From Pusillimonas sp. TS35 (GTDB lineage Bacteria > Pseudomonadota > Gammaproteobacteria > Burkholderiales > Burkholderiaceae_B): 64,000 nt of DNA. The DNA lies in assembly GCF_009857885.1 (NCBI RefSeq), contig NZ_WWER01000004.1, positions 186,001-250,000 on the forward strand, given 5' to 3'. The translations under genes and the position numbers were made by a program. Of the stretch, positions 46,182 to 55,785 are shown piece after piece. The notes under the pieces are model-generated. The model was not told the DNA's origin and did no database searches. It saw only the letters and a program-made list of their open reading frames with translations. Every line of letters begins with the position of its first letter. Position 1 is the stretch's first letter.

Positions 46182-47159
46182 TCAGTCGGCCGTTACACCC
46201 GTGAATTCTACGACCTTTGCGTACCGTTTGATGTCCGCAGCCACGAAATCACGCAGTGCCTCGGGGGTGCTAGTGATCACCGTGCCGCCTTCGGGCTCGA
46301 ACAGTTTCACAAAGTCCGCATGCTTGGCCCCTTCCACCGCTGCGTGGTTGATTTCCGCGACACGGTCGGGCGCCATGCCCGCCGGACCAAACATGGCAAA
46401 CCAAGCCTTGGACGTGAAGCCATCCAGCGTCTTGCTGATCGGCGCCAGGCCGGGAAACTGCTTGATCGGTTCAGGGCTGGACACGCCCAGGAACTGTACC
46501 CGGTCCGAGCCAAGCAAAGGCATGACGTTCACCGCACTGGCGAACATCAGATCCACTTGCCCTCCGACTACGTCCTGCAGAGCGGGCGAGGTGCCTTTGT
46601 AGGGCACCGTCAAAGCTTTGATGCCTGCATCCATCTGGAAACTTGCCGTGGCCATATGCAGCGAAGAACCGATTCCACCAATGGCAAAGGAATAGGCGCC
46701 GGGATTCTTGCGCGCCAGGGCGATCAGCTCAGCCACATTGCGTGCGGGGAAATCCTTTCGAGCGATTAACACGCTGGGTACTTCCGCCAGCATGGTAATC
46801 GGTGTGAAATCCCGTTCCGGATCAAATGGCAGCTTCTTGTACAGGCTGGCGTTGACGGAGAAGCTGCTGAAGCTGATCAGCAGCGTATTGCCGTCCTTGG
46901 GCGCCTTGGCCACATACGCCGCCGCAATATTGCCGCCCGCGCCGGGCTTGTTCTCGACGATTACCGTCTGCTTCAGTATGTCCGACATCTCCTTGGCAAT
47001 ACCGCGCGCGACACGATCTGTCGTGCCGCCCGGCGAGGCACCCACGACCAGTGTGAGCACCGGACCGTCCGCCATGGCGGCGGGCAGCGGGGCAATACCC
47101 AGTGTTGCGGCGGCCATCAAAATGGCCAGCGGCCGCAGCAGTTGTCGGATTTTCAACAT
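46182..47159 (-). CDS. Bug-family tripartite tricarboxylate transporter substrate-binding protein
   Basis: A 325-residue receptor. The signal peptide MLKIRQLLRPLAILMAAATLGIAPLPAAMA is followed by LTLVVGASPGGTTDRVARG, ENKPGAGGNIAAAYVAKAPKDGNT, IGGIGSSLHMATASF and VPYKGTSPALQDVVGGQVDLMF, a textbook Bug sequence. An upstream in-frame ATG exists at 47183, but ATG 47159 has GAGGGAGA at the correct distance. It is transcribed ahead of the GntR gene, which may control it, and probably serves the same substrate class as the neighbouring dehydratase/lyase genes. Confidence 0.93.
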   Translation of the reverse strand: MLKIRQLLRPLAILMAAATLGIAPLPAAMADGPVLTLVVGASPGGTTDRVARGIAKEMSDILKQTVIVENKPGAGGNIAAAYVAKAPKDGNTLLISFSSFSVNASLYKKLPFDPERDFTPITMLAEVPSVLIARKDFPARNVAELIALARKNPGAYSFAIGGIGSSLHMATASFQMDAGIKALTVPYKGTSPALQDVVGGQVDLMFASAVNVMPLLGSDRVQFLGVSSPEPIKQFPGLAPISKTLDGFTSKAWFAMFGPAGMAPDRVAEINHAAVEGAKHADFVKLFEPEGGTVITSTPEALRDFVAADIKRYAKVVEFTGVTAD

Positions 47160-47292
47160 CAGATGTCTCCCTCTAGAACTCATTCCATAGTGGTGGATAT
47201 ACTCTTTTTTGAATTATATAAATGTATTGATAACAGTACAACTAGTGGCGAAAAAACACACTGGTTCTGGATGCCTTGGTCGTCCTGACGCC

Positions 47293-49638
47293 TTACAGAT
47301 CCAGCACCAGCTTTCCCTTGCTCGCCCGCGAGCAGCACGCCATCATGCGTGTGTTCTCGCGTCTTTCGGCGGGGCTCAGGATGCTGTCGCGGTGATCGAC
47401 GTCGCCGCACACGACACTTACCTCGCACGCGCCGCACAGGCCTTCTTCGCAATCGCTTTGCACGTCGATGTTCTTGGCGCGCAGTGCGTGCAGCAAGGTC
47501 TGGTCGGCGGGCACCGATACCGTGAAGCCAGAGTTTTTCAGCTCTACGTCGAAGGCGATTTCATTGGCGGGGTCGAGGGTGTCGGACACGCTGGCGAAGT
47601 GCTCGACATGCAGCCTGTCGTCGGGCCAGCCGCGCCGGGTGACGGCGGCTTGCAGCCCGTCCAGCATGCGGGTGGGGCCGCAAGCGTACACATGCACGTC
47701 GTCGCCGGCAGCCGCGAAGAGCGCATCGAAATCGTTGCGTAGCCCCTCCGCGCTCACGTAAATATGCAGCCGGTCGCCATGCAAGGCCCGCAGGGCATCC
47801 AGGAAGGGCAGCGCTGTTCGAGCGCGGCAACTGAAGTGGATCTCATAATCCATGCCGCAGGCCTGCGCGCGCTGGGCCATGGCCATGATGGGGGTAATGC
47901 CGATGCCGCCTGCCACGAAGATCACGCGGCCAGCGTGTGTTTCATCCAGGTGAAAGTGGTTGCGCGGCCCACGCACCCTAAGCTTGGCGCCGGGTGCGGC
48001 ATGCTCGTGTATCCAGGCGGAGCCGCCGCGGCTGTCAGGGTCGCGCAGCACGGCCACTTCCCACGCGTGGCGTTCGTCCAGGCTGCCGCACAATGAGTAT
48101 TGGCGCGACAGGCCTGTGTCGCCGCATTCAATGTCCAGATGCGCGCCTGGCGTCCATTGTGGCAGTGTTGCGCCAGAGCTTGCGCGCAGACGCAGCAGCA
48201 GTATGTCGTCGGCAACCAGCTTTGCGGACTCCACCTGCAGGTCCCGCACCACATGTTTGGCCAAGGGGGCGCCCAGCCTCACTTCGTGTGTTGACGCGCG
48301 GGCCGCTGGGTTGCTGCGCTCCGGGTTCTGGGCGGGATCCCATTCCACCACCAAGCTCTTGGGGCCGCGGAACGCCACATTGTGCACATAGCTATACGTT
48401 TGCTTGGCCAGGCGCATATGCGGCAGGCGCCGCGACAGTTCGCCGACAATGATTTGCATCTCCATGCGGCCAATGTTCTTGCCCAGGCATTGGTGAGCGC
48501 CAAAACCAAAAGTCAGATGCTCCACCGTGTTGTCGCGGCGGATATCGAAGAAATCCGGATCGCCGAAATGGCGGGGATCATGGTTAGCGGACGACACCAC
48601 CAGTAGTAATCGCGACCCGGCGGGAATCTTCACCCCCTCGATCTCCACGTCGCGCGTGGCGCGGCGGCGCCAGGAGCCGATCGAGCCATTGTGACGCAGG
48701 CACTCTTCCATGGCGGGGGAAATCAGGCTTGGGTTGGCGCAGATATCGCGCCAGGCATCGGGGTGCTCCAGCAGCAGCCGGATCGCATTGGCAGAGGCAA
48801 ACGACGTGGATTCGTGCGCGGCAACGATGATGGCCATCATCATCGAATGCAGATAAGAATCAGTGACAACGTCGGGGTAGAGTCTCTGCTGTCGAATGGA
48901 ATAACGCATCCAGCCTGGCCCGTCCGGCGTGCGCTTCATCTTTGCCAGCACCTCGCCGGAAAACTGCCAGAATTGGCCCACAGTATGCGCCACGGTGTTT
49001 TGCTCCTCGGGCGTGGGACGGCCAAAGGCATTGACGGTATGCGCCATCGAAAACCGATGCATGGTCTCGCGATCGGCGTCGTCGTCGATGCCCAGAAAAT
49101 GCAGCGCCACCGAAAACGGCACATCCCACAGCAGCTTCTTCATAAGGTCAACCCGGCCGTCGTCGATGAAGCCATCGATGGCCTGGGTGACCAGCCGCCG
49201 CACCATGGGCTCGTGCTCGCGCAGATGTTCCGGCGTAAATGGCTCCATCAAGACGCGACGGCGCGCCATATGTGCGGGTTCGTCTTCGTTGACCAGCGTA
49301 CGGCTCATCCCATAGTTGTATTGCTTGAGGATGTTGGCCGCTTCAGGCGAGCGTTCGCCGAGTGGTTCAAGCACATTGGAGGGGCTGAATGTGATCGGGT
49401 CGCGGAAAATATCTTTGATCGCCTTGTAGCGCGTGACCACCCAGTAATCCAGCTTAGGGCTATAGAAAACGGGCTGCTCCTCCCGCGCCCAGCGGACAAA
49501 TTCCGATGGGTTCTCCATATAGGCGTCTTGAAACGGATCGAAGGCCGCCGCCATGTCGCCCACGGGGCACGCAGACGACGCGGCGTTGGGGGCTTGATGA
49601 AAAGGACAGGTTCCGGGAGCGGAAGCATGGGCTGTCAT
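47293..49638 (-). CDS. Self-sufficient cytochrome P450 (P450-phthalate dioxygenase reductase fusion, CYP116B-like)
   Basis: A 781-residue one-polypeptide monooxygenase. The P450 domain occupies about 1-435: I-helix AAHEST at 273-278, ExxR at Glu312-Arg315, and heme ligand Cys384 in FGFGAHQCLGK. A short linker leads to an FMN/NADH reductase domain (about 455-680; LSRQYSLCG, FVAGGIGITPIMAM, YACGP). The C-terminal plant-type 2Fe-2S ferredoxin has Cys730, Cys735, Cys738 and Cys768 (CEEGLCGAC...MMAC). The layout is that of P450RhF and CYP116B enzymes, which hydroxylate or dealkylate aromatic and alkyl substrates. CAGGAG precedes the ATG. The divergent IclR gene and shared operator imply effector-controlled expression. 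Confidence 0.94.
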   Translation of the reverse strand: MTAHASAPGTCPFHQAPNAASSACPVGDMAAAFDPFQDAYMENPSEFVRWAREEQPVFYSPKLDYWVVTRYKAIKDIFRDPITFSPSNVLEPLGERSPEAANILKQYNYGMSRTLVNEDEPAHMARRRVLMEPFTPEHLREHEPMVRRLVTQAIDGFIDDGRVDLMKKLLWDVPFSVALHFLGIDDDADRETMHRFSMAHTVNAFGRPTPEEQNTVAHTVGQFWQFSGEVLAKMKRTPDGPGWMRYSIRQQRLYPDVVTDSYLHSMMMAIIVAAHESTSFASANAIRLLLEHPDAWRDICANPSLISPAMEECLRHNGSIGSWRRRATRDVEIEGVKIPAGSRLLLVVSSANHDPRHFGDPDFFDIRRDNTVEHLTFGFGAHQCLGKNIGRMEMQIIVGELSRRLPHMRLAKQTYSYVHNVAFRGPKSLVVEWDPAQNPERSNPAARASTHEVRLGAPLAKHVVRDLQVESAKLVADDILLLRLRASSGATLPQWTPGAHLDIECGDTGLSRQYSLCGSLDERHAWEVAVLRDPDSRGGSAWIHEHAAPGAKLRVRGPRNHFHLDETHAGRVIFVAGGIGITPIMAMAQRAQACGMDYEIHFSCRARTALPFLDALRALHGDRLHIYVSAEGLRNDFDALFAAAGDDVHVYACGPTRMLDGLQAAVTRRGWPDDRLHVEHFASVSDTLDPANEIAFDVELKNSGFTVSVPADQTLLHALRAKNIDVQSDCEEGLCGACEVSVVCGDVDHRDSILSPAERRENTRMMACCSRASKGKLVLDL

Positions 49639-49777
49639 CGGTGTCTCCTGGGTATATGGTCTGTTTGGGCAGTGCGACTCTTCCGGCAGCGGTGGCCGAG
49701 CGATTGGCGGCGTCGATGACGCTTATGGCGCAGGCCGTGGCGTTTTTACGCCAGAATCCGGTCACAAATTTCTATTT

Positions 49778-49805
49778 GCGTAATTCTAACACGCGTTGCG
49801 TAATT
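49778..49805 (+). promoter_or_regulatory. Predicted IclR operator, site 1 (P450/iclR divergent promoter)
   Basis: The layout is GCGTAA-N7-ACGCGTTGCGTAATT. It contains two TTGCGTAATT copies exactly 20 bp apart (49776 and 49796), so both face the same side of the helix. It ends 35 bp before the IclR start codon and about 140 bp upstream of the P450 start. The same layout recurs at 50817-50844. Confidence 0.75.
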
Positions 49806-49839
49806 ATTTAAGTAAAAAGTTTTCCCTGGGGATATACTT

Positions 49840-50676
49840 GTGGCCTTCCAATCGAAGGCTCCGCACACATCCATGACCGCAAGCAAACCCGCCGCGCCCG
49901 CCCGAGACAGACGCCAGCGTGTCCAGTCCGCTTCCACAGGCATGGTGGTGCTCAAAGGCCTGGCCGCGCTGGGTGGGCGTGCAAGCCTGTCAGTGCTTGC
50001 CAAGCACGTGTCCGAGAACCCTGCCAAGGTACACCGCTATCTGATCAGCATGGTGGAAGAGGGCTTGGTGGATCAGGATCCGACTACGCTGCAGTACAGC
50101 TTGGGTGCCGGATCCATACAGATCGGCCTGGCCGCCATGCGGTTGGCGGATCCCATCCGGGTTGCCGAGCCCGCGTTGGTACGCCTTCGGCAGACGCTGG
50201 AGATGACCTGCTTCATTGCCGTCATGGGCAACAAAGGGCCAACCATCGTCCGCTTCGAAGAGCCTGGCCTGCCTGTCACGCTCAACGTGCGCGTAGGCTC
50301 TGTATTGTCGCTACTCTGGTCCGCCACGGGGCGGGCCTTCCTGGGTTACCTTGACGACACGCGCATCGAAGACATGGCGCGCGAAGAGCTCGCTCATGTT
50401 TCGGCTGAGCGGCGTGCCATGCTGGATCCGCGCGACCCCATCGGCAAGATCAAGCGCGATGTCCAGAAATCAGGCCTCGCCGTGGTTAAAAACACTAACC
50501 TGCAAGGCATCAGCGCCATTGCACTGCCAATTTTCGATTTTTCGGATCGAGTGGCCGCCGTGCTTACCGTGCTGGGCACTACGGGCAGCTTTGAAGCCTC
50601 AGCCAGTGGGCCTGTGGCCCAGGCCATGCGAAAAGAGGGCGAAGCCATCAGCGCTGCGTTGGGGCATGTAGCGTAG
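49840..50676 (+). CDS. IclR-family transcriptional regulator
   Basis: A 278-residue regulator. After a basic N-terminal tail, the winged helix (about 33-95: GLAALGGRASLSVLAKHVSENPAKVHRYLISMVEEGLV) precedes a GAF-like IclR effector domain (about 110-270). The reading frame begins with GTG 49840; an internal ATG at 49873 (MTASKPAAP) is an equally plausible start. It is divergent from the P450 gene and upstream of a Bug gene. Both promoter regions carry the same 28-bp operator layout, so this protein most likely controls itself, the P450 and the receptor. Confidence 0.9.
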   Translation: MAFQSKAPHTSMTASKPAAPARDRRQRVQSASTGMVVLKGLAALGGRASLSVLAKHVSENPAKVHRYLISMVEEGLVDQDPTTLQYSLGAGSIQIGLAAMRLADPIRVAEPALVRLRQTLEMTCFIAVMGNKGPTIVRFEEPGLPVTLNVRVGSVLSLLWSATGRAFLGYLDDTRIEDMAREELAHVSAERRAMLDPRDPIGKIKRDVQKSGLAVVKNTNLQGISAIALPIFDFSDRVAAVLTVLGTTGSFEASASGPVAQAMRKEGEAISAALGHVA

Positions 50677-50721
50677 GCCGCCTGCCGCTGTCTACCGCTT
50701 GCCCAAGCCCCACGCCCCACG

Positions 50722-50742
50722 CCCTGAGCCCTGAGCCCTGAG
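50722..50742. repeat. Short CCCTGAG tandem repeat
   Basis: Three exact copies of CCCTGAG followed by CCCTGGC, in the gap between the IclR and Bug genes. Such 7-bp repeats change length easily. No coding or promoter function is evident. Confidence 0.7.
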
Positions 50743-50816
50743 CCCTGGCAAGCGCTGCGGGCAGGGCTCCGCACGCTCGCCGCGGCTCTCACCTAGGGTT
50801 TATGGGGATATATCCG

Positions 50817-50844
50817 AATTACGCAACGCGTATATATTTTACGC
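50817..50844 (-). promoter_or_regulatory. Predicted IclR operator, site 2 (Bug promoter)
   Basis: On the minus strand this reads GCGTAA-N7-ACGCGTTGCGTAATT, the same order and spacing as site 1, with 15 contiguous identical bases plus the GCGTAA half-site. It is 112-139 bp upstream of the Bug start at 50956, in an AT-rich stretch suitable for a promoter. Confidence 0.75.
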
Positions 50845-50955
50845 CTATACATTCGAGGCAAAATACGCCCAGCCCAAGGCCGCCGATCCAGGCCCATCCG
50901 CAAGGCGCTACACCGGTTCGGCACCTTTTTTCGATCATCCCGCTCAAGAGGAAAC

Positions 50956-51936
50956 ATGAGACACTTCAAGAAACTGGCCTCCATCGCTCTGATGAGCCTG
51001 CCGTTCGCATTTATCACCGCACCGGGCCATGCCGCCTATCCCGACAAGCCGGTGCGGTGGCTGGTGCCTTATGCGGCTGGTGGTGGTTCTGACTTCCTGG
51101 CTCGCACCATCGGCAACGCACTTTCGCCGCTCATCGGCCAGCCTGTCGTCGTGGAAAACAAACCGGGCGGCAACACCGCCATCGCCGCCAGCGAAACCGC
51201 CCGCGCCGCACCCGATGGCTACACCGTCCTGTCGGCAGACAACGGCACCTTGGTCTTCAATCCGGCCCTGTACAAAAAGCTCAGCTACGACCCCGCCAAA
51301 GATTTGGCGCCCGTCACCCTGCTTGGGCGTTTTCCCATGATCCTGGTGGCCAGCCCACAGTCAGGCATCAGCAGCGTCAAAGACCTCGTTGATCGCGCCA
51401 AGGCAAATGAGCAGGGCGTGAGCTACGCATCCGCTGGCGCGGGCAGCCCCCACCACCTGGCCATGGAATTGCTCAAGTCGGAACTCGGCCTCAGCCGTAT
51501 GGTTCACATCCCCTATCGCGGCGCCAATCCCTCGCTGGTCGATGTGGCGGGCGGCCAAGTGCCCGTGATGATGGTGGACTTGGCCGCGGGCGCGGGCTTT
51601 CTTAAGGACGGCAGAGTCAAGCCCATCGCCGTTGCCAACCCCGAACGCCTGCCCCAGCTTCCCGATGTGCCTACTTTTGCTGAGCTGGGCTACAAGAACA
51701 TCGTCGCTGCCGCCCACGTCGGCATGGTCGTACCGGCCGGCACGCCCCAGGACACCATCGACGTACTCAACAAAAAAGTCGTCACCGCCCTTAACGAGCC
51801 AGCCACCCGTCAGAAACTGATCGACTTCGGCATCCAGCCTGTGGGCAACACGCCGGCGCAGTACAGCGAACTGCTGAAGGCTGACACGGCGAAGTGGCAG
51901 GCGCTGATCCGTGAATTGAAGATTACGCTGGATTGA
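50956..51936 (+). CDS. Bug-family tripartite tricarboxylate transporter substrate-binding protein
   Basis: A 326-residue receptor. The signal peptide ends at APGHAA; the mature part begins YPDKPVRWLVPYAAGGGSDFLARTIG. It then shows ENKPGGNTAIAASETARAAPDGYT, YASAGAGSPHHLAMELLKSELGLSRMVHIPYRGANPSLVDVAGGQ, all standard Bug features. AAGAGGAAAC lies directly before the ATG. It is downstream of the IclR gene and carries that regulator's predicted operator, so the receptor probably captures the substrate, or a precursor of it, that the P450 acts on. Confidence 0.93.
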   Translation: MRHFKKLASIALMSLPFAFITAPGHAAYPDKPVRWLVPYAAGGGSDFLARTIGNALSPLIGQPVVVENKPGGNTAIAASETARAAPDGYTVLSADNGTLVFNPALYKKLSYDPAKDLAPVTLLGRFPMILVASPQSGISSVKDLVDRAKANEQGVSYASAGAGSPHHLAMELLKSELGLSRMVHIPYRGANPSLVDVAGGQVPVMMVDLAAGAGFLKDGRVKPIAVANPERLPQLPDVPTFAELGYKNIVAAAHVGMVVPAGTPQDTIDVLNKKVVTALNEPATRQKLIDFGIQPVGNTPAQYSELLKADTAKWQALIRELKITLD

Positions 51937-52013
51937 CGGCGCACAGGCCTTGCCGCTTTGTGCGTGCAAGGGCCTGCGTGGTGGATGCGCCCGGCAACAC
52001 AAGGGCGCCAGAC

Positions 52014-52048
52014 GCGCAGACGGGCAAACCCACCTTGCCCGTCTGCGC
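52014..52048. terminator. Terminator-like hairpin between Bug and the ribonucleotide reductase gene
   Basis: GCGCAGACGGGCAA and TTGCCCGTCTGCGC form a perfect 14-bp stem with a 7-nt loop, placed between the convergent stop codons at 51936 and 52056. The T-tract is weak (cacctttacc), so it may act with Rho or simply protect both 3' ends. Confidence 0.7.
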
Positions 52049-52055
52049 AACACCT

Positions 52056-54911
52056 TTACCCGCAGGCCCCGATCGCCCCACACACCGTGCAGAACTCGCA
52101 GCCATCTTTCTTGATCACTGCCAGGTTGCCGCATTCCACGCAGCGCTTGCCCGCCATGCGCGGCGCTTCGAGCGAAGTGTGGTGGTCGGGCTCGTCGGCT
52201 ACCACGCCCATGGCGTTGATGGGCACGCCATCTTCGGTCAGGATGCCTAGCATGGCATAACGGTGGATGACCAGCCGCGCAACATAGGCAACCGTCGAGG
52301 GGTAGTTGGCCTGTTTCTCGCTGCCCGGCACACGGGCCAGGAAGTCGCCGCGCGGTTCGGCATAGTTCAGCAGTTTGCGCAGCTTCATGGCGATCCAGGC
52401 GGGGTCGATGACGCGCATGTCGAGGCTGAGCAGCTTGCACAGGCCGTCCAGTGCGGCGGGGTGGGCGCCGGTAAGCCACATGCTGTAAGGGCGGCGGCTG
52501 CCGTCAGGCATCTGCAGCTCTTTCAGCATCAGTACAAAGTCGTCATCGGTGGCCGGGTTGCGTACGTCGGCCACCCAGGCCAGCGTTCCGTCGGTGCCGG
52601 TCTTGGGTTCGCGTGGCGCGAACAGCGCATTCAGTACGGGTGCGGGGTCGTCGTCGCGCTGCGCCAGTGCACCTAGGTCGTTATAGCGCCACTCAAGCAG
52701 GCGGGCCAGGGCGGCAGTGGCACTGGGTACGGTAACCGGCCGCCCGTCGGGCGGCATAGGCATCTGGAAGCTGTCACCGTAGTCCCGGGCCAGCATGGAC
52801 AGTTTCTTGTGCAGCCAGCCACGGTCGTTGGCCCGCATATCGGCCGATAGTGTCTTGGCGATGGCATCCAGGCCGCGCGGCGGCTGGCCGCCAAGCACCC
52901 AGATTTCGAAGGGGACTTTGTCTTTGTCGGCGACGGCGATGGCAAACTCGCCTTGCGGGGTATGGATGGTTTCGCTGACCCAACCCGACGCACCCGCGGG
53001 CAAGGCGGGGCGAGACGGCCAGCGTAGCGATGCCAGCGGTGGGGACTTGGCTACTTCGGTCAGTACCATGCGCTTGTCTTGTTCAGAGAGCGTGATCGGT
53101 GCGGGTGTGCTGGGGGAGGAAGTTTCTTCGGCCACCGACAGCACCGCGCCCAGGATTGCATTGGGCCGATATGTGGTGATGCCTTTAAGCCCCTTGTGCC
53201 ATGCCTGGGTGTAAAGATCCTTGAAGTCTTCGTAGGGATAGTCGGCCGGTACGTTGACGGTTTTGGAAATGGCCGCATCTACATAGGGCGCAACAGCCGC
53301 CACCATCAGCATATGGTCGAGCGCGGAAATATCCAGCGCAGATACGAAGGCGGGTGGTAGATGCGCGGTATCACCGCCCATGGCGCGATAGACGCGGTAG
53401 GCGTGGTCTTCGACGGTGTAGTCTTTTTTGCTGCCATCGGCCATGCGCTTGGTGCGCTTGTACGTCCAGGAAAACGGCGGTTCGATGCCATTGGAGGCGT
53501 TGTCGGCGAAAGCGAGTGAAATCGTGCCCGTGGGCGCGATGGACGTGAGGTGTGAGTTGCGCAGACCATGCGTGCGGATGTCGGCCTTGACGGCATCAGG
53601 CAGGCGCGAGGCAAAGCCTGATTCCAGATACTTGTCGGCATCGAACAACGGGAACGCGCCGCGCTCGCGCGCCAGGCCGATTGAGCTTTCGTAGGCTGCG
53701 TCGCGCAGCGCGCGCGCCATGTCGCCCGCCAGCGCCCGCCCTTCGTCCGAGTCGTAGCGCAGGCCCAGCATGATGAGCGCATCGCCCAGCCCGGTAAAAC
53801 CCAAGCCCAGGCGGCGTTTCGCTTCGGCTTCGCGGCGCTGTTCGTCCAACGGCCAATTGGTGACGGTGAGCACATTGTCGAGCATGCGTACAGCCAGCTT
53901 GGCGACCTCGGCCATACGGTCGAAGTCGAACGCGGCCTTGTCGGTGAATGGATCGCGTACATAAGCGGCCAGGTTCAGGCTGCCCAGACAACAGCAGCCA
54001 TAATCGGGCAGTGGCTGTTCGCCACAGGGGTTGGTGGCTTCGATGGTTTCGCAATAGGCCAGGTTGTTTTCTTCGTTGATACGGTCGATGTACAGCACCC
54101 CAGGCTCCGCCGCCGCGTAGGTGCTTTGCATGATGAGATCCCACACCTCACGGGCGCGCACGGTTTTGTAGACCCACAGGCCGTCATCGCGCAGATAGGC
54201 GCCCTGTTCTTTGAGCAGGGCGTTGGGTTCGACGGCGTGCACCAGCTCGAAATCAGTGTCTGCCTCTACGGCGCGCATGAAAGCGTCTGTGACGCCCACT
54301 GACACGTTGAAGTTGTTGAGCTGGCCGCGCTCTTGCTTGGCGGTGATGAAATCGGTGATGTCGGGATGGGTAATGTTGAGCACCCCCATCTGGGCGCCGC
54401 GCCGGGCGCCGGCCGACTCGACCGTTTCGCACGAGCGGTCGAATACGCGCATATACGAAATGGGGCCGGATGCGCTGCTGCCCGTACCTTTGACCAGCGC
54501 GCCCCTGGGCCGGATCGCGGAGAAGTTGTAGCCCACGCCACCGCCGCGCCGCATGGTTTCGGCAGCCTGTGCCAAGGCGGTATAGATGCCCGGCTTGCCG
54601 CCTTCGGCTTCGGTGATGGAGTCGCCCACTGGCTGCACGAAACAGTTGATCAGTGTACTGTGCAGCTGGGTGCCGGCGGCGCTGTTGACGCGCCCGGCGG
54701 GAATGAAGCCGTGCCGCATCGCCCACAGAAAGGCTTCGGCGTATTTTTTGCGAAGTTTCGGAGGCTCTGCCTGAGCGAGCGCATCGGCGACCCGCGTATG
54801 TACTTCGTCGATCGAGGTTTCGCCGCCTTTGGCGTACTTTTCGACCAGGACTTCAATGGAAATATCTTGAGGCTGCGCCAGAAGGACGGCGACGTGTTCG
54901 AGCTGTTGCAT
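52056..54911 (-). CDS. nrdJ: Adenosylcobalamin-dependent ribonucleotide reductase (class II)
   Basis: A 951-residue vitamin B12-dependent reductase. The radical barrel carries NCFVQP, the catalytic [21 protein letters not shown] and [20 protein letters not shown]. Behind the catalytic domain (about 1-600) come two TSCPD-type modules visible as an internal repeat ([26 protein letters not shown] at about 669-694 and [25 protein letters not shown] at about 806-830). The C-terminus is a zinc-ribbon ([27 protein letters not shown]), whose cysteines probably re-reduce the active site. No N-terminal ATP cone is seen. No room exists for a cobalamin riboswitch in the 109-nt gap upstream. Confidence 0.94.
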   Translation of the reverse strand: MQQLEHVAVLLAQPQDISIEVLVEKYAKGGETSIDEVHTRVADALAQAEPPKLRKKYAEAFLWAMRHGFIPAGRVNSAAGTQLHSTLINCFVQPVGDSITEAEGGKPGIYTALAQAAETMRRGGGVGYNFSAIRPRGALVKGTGSSASGPISYMRVFDRSCETVESAGARRGAQMGVLNITHPDITDFITAKQERGQLNNFNVSVGVTDAFMRAVEADTDFELVHAVEPNALLKEQGAYLRDDGLWVYKTVRAREVWDLIMQSTYAAAEPGVLYIDRINEENNLAYCETIEATNPCGEQPLPDYGCCCLGSLNLAAYVRDPFTDKAAFDFDRMAEVAKLAVRMLDNVLTVTNWPLDEQRREAEAKRRLGLGFTGLGDALIMLGLRYDSDEGRALAGDMARALRDAAYESSIGLARERGAFPLFDADKYLESGFASRLPDAVKADIRTHGLRNSHLTSIAPTGTISLAFADNASNGIEPPFSWTYKRTKRMADGSKKDYTVEDHAYRVYRAMGGDTAHLPPAFVSALDISALDHMLMVAAVAPYVDAAISKTVNVPADYPYEDFKDLYTQAWHKGLKGITTYRPNAILGAVLSVAEETSSPSTPAPITLSEQDKRMVLTEVAKSPPLASLRWPSRPALPAGASGWVSETIHTPQGEFAIAVADKDKVPFEIWVLGGQPPRGLDAIAKTLSADMRANDRGWLHKKLSMLARDYGDSFQMPMPPDGRPVTVPSATAALARLLEWRYNDLGALAQRDDDPAPVLNALFAPREPKTGTDGTLAWVADVRNPATDDDFVLMLKELQMPDGSRRPYSMWLTGAHPAALDGLCKLLSLDMRVIDPAWIAMKLRKLLNYAEPRGDFLARVPGSEKQANYPSTVAYVARLVIHRYAMLGILTEDGVPINAMGVVADEPDHHTSLEAPRMAGKRCVECGNLAVIKKDGCEFCTVCGAIGACG

Positions 54912-55020
54912 AGCGGTTCCTGTGGCCCGGCGGCACAGCGGAAACGCGTGCCGCTACGCGGGCAAATCAGCGTCAGAAGATATCATACAGGCCCGGGCCA
55001 ACCTTTGATATAGATTAGGT

Positions 55021-55785
55021 TCAGGCCCCGCCCGAGGGCTTGCCCTCTGGCCAATAATAGGCGTCGTTGTAAATCCGCCCGCCAAAGATCGCCGTGCCGA
55101 TGCGCACCTCGGTCGCCCCTTCTTCAATGGCGATTTCAAAGTCGCCGCTCATGCCCATGGACAGCTGCTCCATCACCACGCCGTCGATTGCTTCGTCTCG
55201 CATGCGGTCGCGCAGTTCGCGCAGGGAGCGAAAGCAACCGCGCACGGCGTTGTCGTCGCGTTCGTTGATGGCAAGTGTCATCAGGCCCTTTATGCGCAAC
55301 GTCGGCATATTGCGCGCCACGTGCCGCAAGAACTGCGGCAGCTCGTCGGGCGGCAGCCCGTATTTGGTTGGTTCGGTGGAGGTCTTGACCTGCACCAGCG
55401 CGTCGATGGCACGGCCTTCCTGTTGCAGGCGGCGGTCCAGCGCCACAGCCAGATCGAGGCGGTCCAGTGACTGGATTTCGGCCGCCATGCGGGCGATATC
55501 CTTGGCCTTGTTGGTTTGGAGGTGGCCGATCATCACCCAATCGATGTGGCAGTCTGCCAGCAATTCGAACTTGCTGCGGATCTCCTGGGCTTTGTTTTCG
55601 CCCAGGCGGTGCACACCTGCGGCCACGACGGCTCGGATGGCCGCTTCGCCGAAGGTTTTGCTGACCGGCAGTAGTGCAACCTCACCCGGCGAGCGGCCCG
55701 CTCGCAGCGCAGCGGCATCGATGCGCTGTCGTACCTTGGCCAGGCGAGCCGCGATTGAATCATCTGTTGCTACATATTGTGTCAT
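55021..55785 (-). CDS. YggS-family pyridoxal-phosphate homeostasis protein
   Basis: A 254-residue single-domain PLP-binding TIM barrel of the YggS/PROSC/PLPBP family, involved in vitamin B6 and amino-acid balance. The PLP lysine lies in [16 protein letters not shown], the [15 protein letters not shown] motif follows, then [26 protein letters not shown] and [28 protein letters not shown], all hallmarks. The ATG overlaps the stop of the upstream LLM-type gene by 4 nt, so the two are translated together. Confidence 0.93.
   Translation of the reverse strand: MTQYVATDDSIAARLAKVRQRIDAAALRAGRSPGEVALLPVSKTFGEAAIRAVVAAGVHRLGENKAQEIRSKFELLADCHIDWVMIGHLQTNKAKDIARMAAEIQSLDRLDLAVALDRRLQQEGRAIDALVQVKTSTEPTKYGLPPDELPQFLRHVARNMPTLRIKGLMTLAINERDDNAVRGCFRSLRELRDRMRDEAIDGVVMEQLSMGMSGDFEIAIEEGATEVRIGTAIFGGRIYNDAYYWPEGKPSGGA

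Noticed and set aside
54912-55020. A cobalamin riboswitch before the B12-dependent ribonucleotide reductase gene
   Set aside because: The 109-nt gap is too short for the element and I find no B12-box-like GCCACTG segment.
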